Shown: in pieces, positions 54,965 to 64,000 of the stretch | Position numbering within the stretch: position 1 is the first letter of the stretch | Layout of the letters: each line of letters begins with the position of its first letter | NCBI GenBank assembly: GCA_028386065.3 | Contig: JAKUCV010002721.1 | Coordinates: 214,169-278,168 of the forward strand | Length of the DNA: 64,000 bases | Direction of reading: 5' to 3' | Origin: Turnera subulata | Taxonomy: Eukaryota > Streptophyta > Magnoliopsida > Malpighiales > Passifloraceae | Notes under the pieces: model-generated | The model's database searches: none | Told to the model about the DNA's origin: nothing | The model's input: only the letters and a program-made list of their open reading frames with translations | Position numbers and translations under genes: made by a program

Positions 54965-56375
54965 TTTTCCGGCGATTGTACTATACATATATATACCAAG
55001 GGAACTTTTTTTTTTGCGTGGGTTTGGGGTTTAGAGATATAGAGAAGTTTGTGTGGCTTCGCTGTCTAAATTGTCGGGTGATTGATTTAGTTGAACTTCT
55101 GGTGATCTTTCTGTAACGTGTACATTGCTCAATAATAATCGCTTTTTCTTTGGTCTTGTGGAACTTTCATTTCTTTCCTTTTCTATATGCTAAACCTTCA
55201 CATGGACAAGCAGAGGGAGCAGTGTACCATAGTTGAATCTTTGACAACTTGTTGACGTTCTTTAGGAGCCAACCCCTCTATCTTACTGCAAGACTGTGGA
55301 TCGTTGATCACAAGCGGTCGAGGCACTTTCAAGGCCTCGGCTCTTTTGAATGACAAAATATATAGTCTTGCTATTCAAAAGGACCCACCTACAAACACAG
55401 GTAGTTCCAGCTCGGCCTTTTCTGTTCATCACTTCATTGTATTTCAATTGGAAACAGTATTGATGAGTTGCGTTTTCGTGAAAGCTTAGTGCGAGGGAAT
55501 TAGCTAAAATATGGCCAGGGACCAAGAGATGGACGATGGTGCACAGAAACTCGAAAAAACTAACCAGATCCCGGTACACGGAGAAGCATATATAAACCAT
55601 CCTCTAAAACATGATGTTATTCAATACCTTCTGTTTTTTTTTTTTTTTCCGTATTATTTAACTCCAAGACGCGTAGCACCCATTGGTACAGCAAAATGAA
55701 TCCTTTATAGGCACTCTCTTTCCGTGTCTCCCATTCAATTCCCAACTCTATTATTATCATGACTTTATAATTGAAACTTTAAACCTCGTTTCTGTGAACT
55801 CAACAAAAAGTTCCAAACTATTTTAACATGGTCTACGATAAATGATTTTCCAGGTTTGAAATGTAGAACCAAAACTGAAGGCAGGAAGCTGTTCAGCTGC
55901 TACATAATATTACATGTGAAGTGAAGCTTGTCTGTCAGTGCCGGGCACCTCTCTCTCTCTCTCTCTCTCTCTCAGTGTTGCAAATTACAAGAACATGATT
56001 TGAAGTAGTATGATTATTTGCATCTGCAAAAAACAAAAAACAAAAGAAAAAGGAATGACAGTAAAATCTCGTAGCAAAGAGAAATACGTATTGTACCTAA
56101 ACTGGTGAAGGAAACACACAAGTAACTAACAAGATCAATTCTCTCGGATTTACAAAATTACAACTCGCCCTCATAGATGTTTCACTTAGCAGCATAAACA
56201 ATTGATGACCATTTTACAGTAAATTTGTCTGGTTACTCTTGTGCAACTCCAAGATCTATAACAAAACGAGTATCAGAACCTAAACAACTATAAGAAGTCA
56301 CCTAAAAAATATCTGGATGCATAATACTTGGTATTCGTCTGCTCTAGATATAGATAACTACCTTGGGGAGAGCCA
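54965..56375. other. Gene-free region between At4g08330-like gene and prolyl hydroxylase
   Basis: 3' flanks of two convergent genes. It contains a CT microsatellite at about 55949-55973 and T runs near 55630. No gene, RNA or mobile element was recognised. Confidence 0.55.
55949..55973. repeat. CT microsatellite
   Basis: An uninterrupted run of about twelve CT units. Confidence 0.9.
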
Positions 56376-58778
56376 CTAGGCCTTGTACTCGTGAACTCGC
56401 ATCCATTTGGTGGATGACCACTTATTGCCACGGATCACAGGGCAACCACCTGCAAATGAAAGTTCAAGTCATCAATTATTTTAAAATCTTTAAATTCAAC
56501 TTAGCATCATGTCTTCTCTCATATACTTTGTATGGGAGAATAAGCACATACATGTAACTGAAACCCCGACTAGAAAATTCCAATTCTGGGTAACTGTAAC
56601 TAACCATGCAAACTTGAAGGATCTAGAGAGCCGTCAGGTTTCATGCTCCAGAAAAGCAATGCATCACCCATCTTTGGTTTAACAGAAAGGCCTCCTTTTC
56701 CACATTCAGACAACTCATTCCACCAAGGCACGGCACTAACATTCCCTTTGGCAGCAGGAAACACAGTCTCGCCACCTTCTTCAACATCGGAGCTGTGTAC
56801 CATTGCCGATGAAATATTAGAGAAAGCACAAATACCAACTTTACAAAACGTATTTGAATTAACCTTTTTTTCTTTGGAAACGTCAAAAACCATGCATATG
56901 ATCTAACTTACAGGTACATGAGAACAGTAGCTATGCGCTGACCCCCATTTTTGGTGTTGAACTCATCCATAAAGTAGTCATAGTGAGGCTCATATTTCTG
57001 GCCAACTTCATAGTGGAGAATTTGAAGTCCTTCTCCATGCTCTGCTCATTTTTAAGCATCAATAATGAATTCTTGGACCAAAAAGTAGTAAACATAAAAA
57101 TAACATAACTCATGAGGCAAACTATGAGATAAGTAGCATTTTCCGGCCTCCAGCTCCTACACTTTGATTTGCTTACTTTTAGAAATGTATCAGACGAAGA
57201 TATCCACGATGTTTGATAACACCTAAACTCTGTTTAGAACGTCTTTTGGGGGAGCACATGTCTAGCGACTGTAATGGAATTTTCCAAGAACGGTGGTATT
57301 GATTCAGTACAGAAAGAAGTTCCAAATCATTAACGTTCAGACATAGGTGATGGCAAAAACCAAACAAGTGCCGACTTTCTATATTACACTGGCAGTAATG
57401 AGGTCAAGAAAGTGAGGTTGGATTATAGAGCACCTGCAATATATTAGCTTATCCTGATGGTGTGGCAAACTACAGAGCTTATGAAATACATAGTGGTGGT
57501 AATGGTGATTTGAAGAAAGGTTGCGGCAAGGAGGTATAATGATAAAGTGAAGTAGAAATTATACGTACTAAAGCTATAGTGGCAGCCAAGCTTCGCAAGA
57601 AAAACTTTAAGTTTGTAGTGACCACTTGACTCTTCACAAGAATTGATGGAAATCGAAGAACACAATTGCAGTGATGCTCAAAAATGTTTTGTTTTTCATC
57701 TTTCAAGGAAGCAATCGAGTAACCAAAGCTCAAGCAGCATACCTACAGGTATGAAGGTGAAATCAGCAATCCTCTTCTCAATTTCTCTGATAACTTTATC
57801 ACGACCTCTAGCAAGAAATGTTCCAGAGCTTGTACGCACTCTGTACAAGAAGAATTAAAAAAAAAGTTTAAACAGATTCAAAACAAAAGCAAGATAGCCA
57901 AGAAGAAAAATAATGAAAACTTCAATCCACATAATTTGCTTGAGACAGTCATACATAGGGTAGGGGGAAAAAATTCCTACCTGCTATCTTTGCTCTTCCC
58001 TGTCTCACTATCAACAACTGTTGACTTTTGCATATGAGGCTTGGCAAGATTGATTAGATAATCGCATTCCTCTTTGGTCTGCCGAAAATATCAAAAAACT
58101 CAAATTCAGTGGCCGTATCCAGATTGTATACTTTCGTTTAGCATCAAACTTAAAGCTACTAATATGCAAGAGTCCAATTCACCAAAACACAAAGAGGATA
58201 GCGAATTAGCAGATAGCAATCCAATTTACAAAAACACGACGAGGATAGTGAATTAGCAGTTCTAGTCTCAGCAACCTATAGATTTTACACAAGTAGAGGA
58301 AACTAAACCTATAATCATTACAGAAAATTGAAAATCTAAATGCAATAAGAACAAAAAAAGAGAAGAAGAAAACTGACCAAAAAATTGTGGTAAACAAAGG
58401 CCCGAGGCTCCCAGGAGATGACCTCCACCCACGGCTCTTCTCTTATTTCTTCTACTTTACTAACCCTGCAATCACACACACACAAAAGAAAACAATCAAC
58501 ATCGCCATTATTACCGGATCGCCACTCCAATTCAAACAAGACCAAAACAAAAACCAACAGCGACGACGACTAATAATCACTCACCCCTCGGCTCTATTGT
58601 GCACGATGGAGCTGAGATCCTTGGCCTTGTGCGCCTCGCCGGAGTTGCTGGGGATGGAGAAGATGCCGAGCACGAGGAGGATCAGGATCACGAATGTGAA
58701 CACAAGAAGCATCGTGAAGATCAGCGTCGACGGCGACGACTTCCTCGCCGGAAGGCGAGAGTATCTCGGCTTCGCCAT
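56376..58778 (-). CDS. Prolyl 4-hydroxylase, membrane-anchored (P4H family)
   Basis: Seven exons join in frame to 289 codons. A short basic N terminus (MAKPRYSRLPARKSS) is followed by one hydrophobic segment at about residues 18-43 (TLIFTMLLVFTFVILILLVL), typical of type II ER/Golgi anchors. The catalytic domain shows VISWEPRAFVYHNFL, TKEECDYLINLAKP, RTSSGTFLARG, the iron ligands His and Asp in EPHYDYF, and the distal His in SSLHGGCPVI. The 2-oxoglutarate-binding Lys lies in GNKWSSTKWMRV. Such enzymes hydroxylate proline in extensins and arabinogalactan proteins using oxygen and 2-oxoglutarate, preparing them for glycosylation. The sequence is close to Arabidopsis P4H10 and P4H3-like members; which one is not certain. 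The C-terminal ShKT domain of some members is absent. Confidence 0.92.
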
Positions 58779-59443
58779 TGTTAAAAGAAAGAGCGAGCGG
58801 GCTTATTATTCGATTTTCCGCCCCCAAAAATTGAAGAGGGATGATGATGGTGGATCTGGAGAAAAGTGAAGATCTAAAAAGGAACGGACCGGGAAGGGAT
58901 GTAAACGATACCTCGACGACGCGGCTTTGTGTTGATTTAATTTAATTAATAGTTAATTATTTCTTAATTGGTTTCTTCTCGCGGTGTTTGTGGGATTTGT
59001 GTTCTGTGAGTGTCAAGCTTTTTTGGGGAGGAGGTGCGGTTTCTAATTTGTGCCTACTCTCTACAGTTTGGGTATCTTCAGTTTCTTTCCTTTATTATTG
59101 CACTCTTTTTTTCGCCTTATTACTTTCACTGATTTCTTACTTTTTAGTTTTTACCGCTTTGAGGCTTTGAGCAAATAGAACTTGCCACTCTCAAAAAGTG
59201 GCCAGCGCATTTATTTGGGGCCACGACACCGTTTCTATTGGTTACTTAATTATGACTGTCGGTCTAAGACGTGTAAACTTTGGCTGTCTAATTTGGCAGA
59301 TTAAGCTAATCCGTAATGAATACAACCATTTTGCAGTTTAAATTTTTTTAAAAAAATTGTAACTTTTTTGAGCTTGTGGTGAAGGGTAAGATCAACAAAT
59401 AAATTTGTTAAATCCCCATTAATTTTGGACAGATTTTTGGTAT
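58779..59443. other. Prolyl hydroxylase promoter region
   Basis: Leader and upstream region of the P4H gene, AT-rich, ending with the left target duplication of the SINE (59428-59443). No other feature was recognised. Confidence 0.55.
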
Positions 59444-59768
59444 TTTTTTTTTGTCGAGAAAAAAAAAAAGCATCAGTGGTGTCATCATCGCCCCGTCGGT
59501 CCAGGCCCCGGTCAATACCGGTTATATCCTGGCATTAGACTCTCCTCATAGGAGAGACCGCCCAACCGGGGCACCAGCGGACACCCTCACCTGCTACGCA
59601 TCATAATACCAGGGAATCACCGGGCTCAACGGCCAGCACCCCACCGTGTGGAAGGCCATATTCGGCCGCATCACACTATGGGGCTTGACTGGAAGCGCCG
59701 GGACTCGAACCCGAATCTTAGAGATGGCACGTTGAAGGCCTTGCCACTGGGCCACCACCCCTGGTGGT
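59444..59768 (-). mobile_element. tRNA-derived SINE
   Basis: Flanked by a perfect 16-bp direct repeat (GACAGATTTTTGGTAT at 59428-59443 and 59769-59784). On the minus strand the unit starts near 59768 with an RNA polymerase III internal promoter: A box TGGCCCAGTGGC (59743-59754 on plus) and B box GGTTCGAGTCC (59701-59711). It ends in T-rich and A-rich tracts (59444-59472 on plus). Length is about 325 bp. The body is GC-rich, in contrast to its surroundings. The duplication is perfect, so insertion is fairly recent. Confidence 0.92.
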
Positions 59769-59784
59769 GACAGATTTTTGGTAT

Positions 59785-60745
59785 GAGATTTGTAATGGAA
59801 TGGTTTGTAATAGCAATGAAATTTGAGCTCATTTGCTAATTACTGAAAGAGTCCAAGCTAAAAACTTCGTTTATTTAGAACTAAATAAGTCAAGCTCTAG
59901 GCAACTATAGATCGAGAAAAAGCTTACGAAATTATATGCTAAACTGATTTTTTTAATTGTAGTTATTATGCATGATTAGTAATTTTGAGTTCGAAACCAG
60001 GTGCTTCTTATTATAAAAAAAAAGAAATTGACAATGGCTCCTCATCCAGCAGAAAGCCGCGTTCCAGCTGACATGAAATTCAATTAAAATGGTTAAAACT
60101 ATAGATCATAGAGATTGGATAGCGAACACAATTAAGTAGTACATATGTACCATTGTATATTAGTCAACGGTTTTAATTCAATAAACGCCAATGAACGATT
60201 GAATTTTTTCCAACCACTCAATAGATGCCATCTCTTGCTGCCGTGTCGTGCCGTGTCAGAATTATTTTGATTTTTTTAAGGTCAAGTTCTAATTTTCCTC
60301 CATGCAAAAATATCAACCAATTATCAGTGGGGTTGGTTGGAGTGATAATTTACTTAGTCCTGCTTAAGTTTAATTTTAAATTCGAGCTTTTGTATATACT
60401 GAAAATGTTTATTGAGGACTCACCTATCATAATCAAGTACGCAACTCGGTTCGGATTTATATATATAGTCGGGGCAAAACTCGAGATGGTAAATAAGAAA
60501 CTCAAAAAAAAACATCAATGAACTATATAGTCTATAAAGTCAAGTGCTTGATACAATATTATGGGTATGTCATCCTTATTTTATGAACCTTATCCTACCC
60601 AAAAAAATCCCATCACAAACGGTGGATTTACATATATAATTTTTTGCATAATAATAAAGACTTATATAAAAAAATAAAAAATCCAGGGATGGCTATGACC
60701 ACCGTTGGTCCTCCAAGTCACCACTGAGAGTGACATTGTACTATA
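59785..60745. other. Gene-free region between the SINE and the Sirevirus-like element
   Basis: AT-rich sequence, with no feature recognised. CTATA at 60741-60745 is the expected left target duplication of the next element; its partner is beyond the window. Confidence 0.5.
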
Positions 60746-61275
60746 TGTTAGACACAGAAGGCTTAAGCTAGAGGGGGGTGAATAGCTTATGACCTAAAAC
60801 CGAAAATATTTGCAGGAAGTAAATGCGGAATAGGAAGAATGAGGGACACAAGGATTTTTATACTGGTTCACACACAACTAATTTGTGGCTAATTCAGCCC
60901 TTCAAGGTTCACTTGAAGAGTTCACTATCTAGGTTAAGCTTCCGGGTGCTTAACAAACCGTTTACAACCTAAGAATTCTAATCACAAGAATCCTAAACCT
61001 GAGAGTTCAAGTCACATGAACCTCAACACTCTTGCTTGAAGATACCTCACTTCAAGACTTCTCTCAAGGGAACAAACTTCCCTTATAGTGTGTTACAACA
61101 CTCTCAATCTCTCAAACAAAACTCTCTTGAAGAGTGGGTATGAGTACAAATGAAAGCTTAATGAAGCAACTCTATAATCTCACAAGATATTAGCTCAAAA
61201 ATTGATTGAATGATTTTCAAACAAATGCTTGAATGTATGACGGGAAAATCTGTGGAAATAGAGGTTTAAAGCCTC

Positions 61276-61283
61276 TATTTATA
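61276..61283 (-). promoter_or_regulatory. LTR TATA box
   Basis: Minus strand TATAAATA preceded by TTTTTGAAGC. It lies about 105 bp downstream of the nearest palindrome centre and about 530 bp before the LTR end, which fits the start of R. Confidence 0.65.
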
Positions 61284-61379
61284 GCTTCAAAAACTCATAC
61301 GGTCGTTGGGGACAAGTTCTGAAACCTTTTAGACAAGATAGCATGCTTGGTGGAAAAAGTTGTTTGATTCCAACAGCAC

Positions 61380-61785
61380 AACATCGATGTTGGGGGTCAC
61401 AACATCGATGTTTGTCCGTTGGATTTGAATAATTGAGCCAACGGCTACTAAAACATCGATGTTTGTTTGATCAACATCGATGTTTTCATAGACAACATCG
61501 ATGTTTACAAACCCAACATCGATGTTTTGGTGCTTCACAAAAAAAATGATGAAGTTGATTTGTTAAGAACATCGATGTTGGAGGAGGCAACATCGATGTT
61601 TAAATGCTGCGGCAAAACCATTTTGAAAACAAATATCATAACATCAATGTTGTGTAAGCCAACATCGATGTTGTGGACACAACATCGATGTTTTGGACAC
61701 AACATCGATGTTCTTGAGCCACGGCAATTGTTTGATTTGTTTGAAGGCAAATAACATCGATATTTGGACAGGGAACATCGATGTT
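61380..61785. repeat. Array of AACATCGATGTT palindromes in LTR U3
   Basis: Twelve perfect copies start at 61380, 61401, 61452, 61473, 61494, 61515, 61568, 61589, 61661, 61681, 61701 and 61774. Two copies with one change start at 61640 and 61753. Successive spacings are 21, 51, 21, 21, 21, 53, 21, 51, 21, 20, 20, 52 and 21 bp. The sequence between palindromes is not conserved overall. See findings. Confidence 0.97.
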
Positions 61786-62078
61786 TAGGACTCAAAAATC
61801 AATTTTATGACTGAAAGCATGCTATGAAATGCATGAGTAACTTTTGTTTTGTTTTGAGCCAATAACTTGGAAGTTTTGAGTTACCATTTACAAGGAGTTC
61901 ATATAGATAGTTCCTATAATTCTTCATCCTTATTGCTTCAATCCTTGTGCTCCTTTCTCTTTAGACTTTTGCTCATTTGATTGGTTTCTTTTTGCTTCAA
62001 GGTTGTCATCAATTGAGCTATGGTTGGTTTGTCATTATCAAAACCCTGAAATGAGACAATGACGAATGAGTTCTAATA

Positions 62079-62180
62079 ATTTCTCCCTTTTTGATGATGA
62101 CAAACAAATAGAAGTATATGCCAAGTTTTATGAAGGTATAGGTGAGGTTAAATTCCCCTAACTTTAATTCCCCCTAACTT
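62079..62180 (-). other. Multiple polypurine tracts before the 3' LTR
   Basis: On minus, AAAAAGGGAGAAAT (62079-62092) abuts the LTR. Two more G-rich copies, AAGTTAGGGG(G)AATT, lie at about 62151-62180. Repeated tracts at this spot are a known trait of Sireviruses. Confidence 0.65.
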
Positions 62181-62298
62181 GGTGCATATATTTCTTCTTA
62201 TTATCTTCCACCTTTTGTCATTAGCAAAAAGAATTGGCAATAAGAAGCATTTTATTGATTTGAAAAGGAAAACATAAACAGAGCAAGAAATAAAGGTT

Positions 62299-63615
62299 TT
62301 AGAAAGATGGGCTCTCATCATCGTTAGCATCATCTTCTTTATTGGCTTCCTCATCACCATCATCTTCTTCTTCATCATCTTCTTCCATTGGTGTGTAGTC
62401 CTCATCATCATCATCATCTCCATCATCAACATTCAAGTCTTGAAGTACGGTGGAGGAGTGATATGGTGGAGGAGCATAGTTGACATGAGCAAAATATGAG
62501 CGAAGATCGTGCCCTTGTCTTTGCACTTCCGTGTCGATGCGATCAATGGATCGTTCCATGCCTTCAATAGTGTGTCCCATGGTATTGAGAGAGAGTCCCA
62601 TAGTATTCACACTAAGTTGTAAGGCATGGAGGGAAGCCGCAATAGATTCAAGCGTAACTGGAGGAGCTTGGACAAGAGCTGGAAGTGCGAGAAGTGCGCC
62701 TGCTGGTTGTTCTTCTGCTTGTTGTTCAGCTGCTTGGGCAGGCCGTTGAGCAGCCTCAGGTTGTCCGGTTCGGAAGGTGGCATCAGAAATCGCCCAAATT
62801 TTAGCATGAGGAGTTAGACTTCCTACCAACGGATTGATACCGGCACCCATCAAAATGTTGGTCACCAAGAAAGCATAAGGTAGAGGATGATCGTTGGTCG
62901 CATGTTCCGTCATATGCATGAGGACGAAACGTGCCCAATTGATGGGCACCCCTTGGAGAATGGCGTGAAGAACCCTCTCATCTTCAGTGGACAGAGAAGT
63001 GTGATTTCCGGCTCTCGGTTTGATTACCAGAGTGAGAAGATAGAAAAGGACCCTGTACTTTGGATTTATCGAGTGAATGGTGGGTCGGCCGGAACGGTTT
63101 CTCTTCACCTCCGTGAAATCGAGCTCAGCGAGAAGAGATACTTCATGGGTGGTGAGAAAATGATCACCCCCATAGGCAGAGATTTCATGTCCTTGAAAAG
63201 GCAGTTTGGCAAAGGTTCCGAACTGCTCCAAGGTGAGCTGGATTGTTTTGCCATTCACTTGTGCGGATAGAACATCTCCGTCTCGGGTGAGAGTAGAGTA
63301 AAAGGCTTGGATGAAGTCGGCATTAAATTCATGCCGGCTCCTGGTAGCAAACTCCCAGATATGAGACTCTTGAAGAAGTCGTTGAAGGTTCGCGTATTGC
63401 TTCTCATGAGGGTAGTCCTCGGGAAGGTATCGTGGTGGTGCAATGGTTCGTTTGGCAAAAAAGGATAGGTAATGGTTGAGTTGATTCTGGGAAGTGAACC
63501 AAATGTTGGAACCCTCCACGAGATATTGATGAACAGAGTTTGAGGAGCTTCTTCTGTTGGGTGGTTGCTTATGCAAAGGGTCTTTTCCTTTGGAACTTTT
63601 CTTTCCACCAACCAT
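62299..63615 (-). CDS. Retrotransposon accessory ORF, plant transposon protein type
   Basis: 438 codons from ATG 63615 (MVGGKKSSKGKDPL), preferred over an in-frame ATG 26 codons upstream because that stretch reads like leader. The N terminus is basic. A globular region contains PRYLPEDYPHEKQY, FIQAFYSTLTRDGDVLSAQV and LTLEQFGTFAKLPFQG, then INPKYRVLFYLLTLVIKPR. This resembles the domain that databases call putative plant transposon protein, found in many plant retroelements. A heptad-rich segment (SIAASLHALQLSVNTMGLSL onward) suggests a coiled coil, and the C terminus is very acidic (DDGDDDDDEDY, EEDDEEEDDGDEE). No transmembrane segment is seen, so it is not a classical envelope. Function is unknown. 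Confidence 0.75.
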   Translation of the reverse strand: MVGGKKSSKGKDPLHKQPPNRRSSSNSVHQYLVEGSNIWFTSQNQLNHYLSFFAKRTIAPPRYLPEDYPHEKQYANLQRLLQESHIWEFATRSRHEFNADFIQAFYSTLTRDGDVLSAQVNGKTIQLTLEQFGTFAKLPFQGHEISAYGGDHFLTTHEVSLLAELDFTEVKRNRSGRPTIHSINPKYRVLFYLLTLVIKPRAGNHTSLSTEDERVLHAILQGVPINWARFVLMHMTEHATNDHPLPYAFLVTNILMGAGINPLVGSLTPHAKIWAISDATFRTGQPEAAQRPAQAAEQQAEEQPAGALLALPALVQAPPVTLESIAASLHALQLSVNTMGLSLNTMGHTIEGMERSIDRIDTEVQRQGHDLRSYFAHVNYAPPPYHSSTVLQDLNVDDGDDDDDEDYTPMEEDDEEEDDGDEEANKEDDANDDESPSF

Positions 63616-63753
63616 GATTAAAGAAATGGAATGAAATGTAGTGAAATGAGAAGAATGAAAGCCAAAGAGTGTGTAAAAGGAGAGAAAGAGCAAAGTGAGA
63701 GAAGAGAAAGCTTGTGAGCAGAGGAGTAGGTGGAGATGAGAAGAGGAGATGAG

Positions 63754-63761
63754 TATTTATA
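63754..63761 (-). promoter_or_regulatory. TATA box of the accessory ORF
   Basis: Minus strand TATAAATA, identical to the LTR box and likewise preceded by TTTTTGAA. It lies about 140 bp before the ORF start. The leader in between is pyrimidine-rich. Confidence 0.6.
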
Positions 63762-63824
63762 TGGAGGGGTTCAAAAAGTAGCCGTTAGAGGCCTCAAACG
63801 GCTATTTTTTGAAAAAAAAGGCAG

Positions 63825-64000
63825 AACATTGATGTTCTGACCCACAACATCGATGTTTAGATGGCTCAACGGCTATTTTTTTTGAACTGCAACGGTCGAT
63901 GTCTGTTTTCAGAGGAAACATCGATGTTTTATGCACTCGGCCGGAAAAGAGATAACATGCCCTTGATGTAACATCGATGTTGTGTACTCAAACATCGATG
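63825..64000. repeat. Second palindrome array, upstream of the accessory ORF
   Basis: AACATCGATGTT copies start at 63846, 63917 and 63970, with a copy cut by the window end at 63991 and one degenerate copy (AACATTGATGTT) at 63825. Spacings are 21, 71, 53 and 21 bp. The array probably continues past 64000. Confidence 0.95.

Larger units (their letters stand above)
60746..62078 (-). repeat. Sirevirus-like 3' LTR
   Basis: 1,333 bp. The left end is TGTTAG and the right end is CTAATA, the expected CTAACA with one change, so the termini form the usual short inverted repeat. From right to left it holds U3 with the palindrome array, a TATAAATA box, and about 530 bp of R-U5 ending with the CCCCCCTCTAGC stretch. 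Only one LTR is in view, so the limits rest on termini and the polypurine tract. Confidence 0.7.
60746..64000 (-). mobile_element. Sirevirus-like LTR retrotransposon, 3' part (truncated by window)
   Basis: The minus-strand layout, read right to left, is palindrome cluster, TATA box, one ORF, several polypurine-like tracts, then the 3' LTR. Features typical of the SIRE lineage of Ty1/copia are the LTR-end wording ATTCACCCCCCTCTAG, multiple polypurine tracts, a GTCATCATCAAAAAGGGAGA tract abutting the LTR, palindromic repeats in the LTR, and an extra ORF between pol and the 3' LTR. Gag-pol itself is not in the window, so the lineage is inferred. A non-autonomous element carrying only this ORF is the alternative. 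Confidence 0.7.

Noticed and set aside
61329..61795. Peptide frames on both strands with repeated Asn-Ile-Asp-Val
   Set aside because: They arise because the palindrome AACATCGATGTT reads NIDV and sites are often 21 bp apart. Spacings of 20 and 53 bp break the frame, so coding is not maintained.

Overview
The window is nuclear DNA of a flowering plant, most likely a eudicot. It is AT-rich, with intron-split genes in canonical GT/AG form, plant-only gene families, a MIR171 hairpin and plant LTR retrotransposons. The species cannot be named from the sequence. All gene models were built by eye from open frames, splice sites and family knowledge; no search was run.

The left part (1-21 kb) carries a MIR171 hairpin (about 1180-1326, +), a STY46-type ACT-domain Raf-like kinase (5593-12367, +, 16 exons), a short IQ67-domain calmodulin-binding protein (13184-13728, -), a SEN1/STR15-type plastid rhodanese (14721-16666, -) with ACGT boxes in its promoter, and the chloroplast VKOR-thioredoxin fusion LTO1 (18162-20702, +).

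From 21145 to 32250 lies an 11.1 kb minus-strand Ty1/copia element with both LTRs, primer-binding site and polypurine tract. Between its gag-protease and integrase parts sits a 3,370 bp solo LTR of a second family (25485-28854), framed by a perfect 5-bp target duplication. One extra base also breaks the copia frame near 24338.

The middle (33.5-58.8 kb) is gene-dense and housekeeping: a CRAL-TRIO/GDAP2-like protein (33508-34359, +), the RECQL3 helicase (35001-41052, -) with apparent 8-nt and 4-nt microexons, a syringolide-induced-protein-like gene (42058-42699, -), the RNA polymerase II largest subunit NRPB1 with its heptad tail (44155-52024, -), an At4g08330-like CxxC protein (54584-54964, +) and a membrane-anchored prolyl 4-hydroxylase (56376-58778, -). 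Between NRPB1 and the At4g08330-like gene are an LTR-like remnant in the NRPB1 promoter, a decayed nuclear copy of mitochondrial 26S rRNA, and a 75-bp tandem duplication. A tRNA-derived SINE with 16-bp target duplications sits at 59444-59768.

The right end (60746-64000) is the 3' part of a Sirevirus-like LTR retrotransposon on the minus strand, cut by the window edge. It is the most unusual region. Its LTR has 14 copies of the palindrome AACATCGATGTT (two degenerate) spaced almost only 20-21 or 51-53 bp apart, about two or five DNA helical turns, upstream of a TATAAATA box. The same arrangement (palindromes, then TATAAATA) recurs upstream of a 438-codon ORF lying just before the polypurine tracts. 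This suggests an accessory ORF driven by its own LTR-derived promoter.
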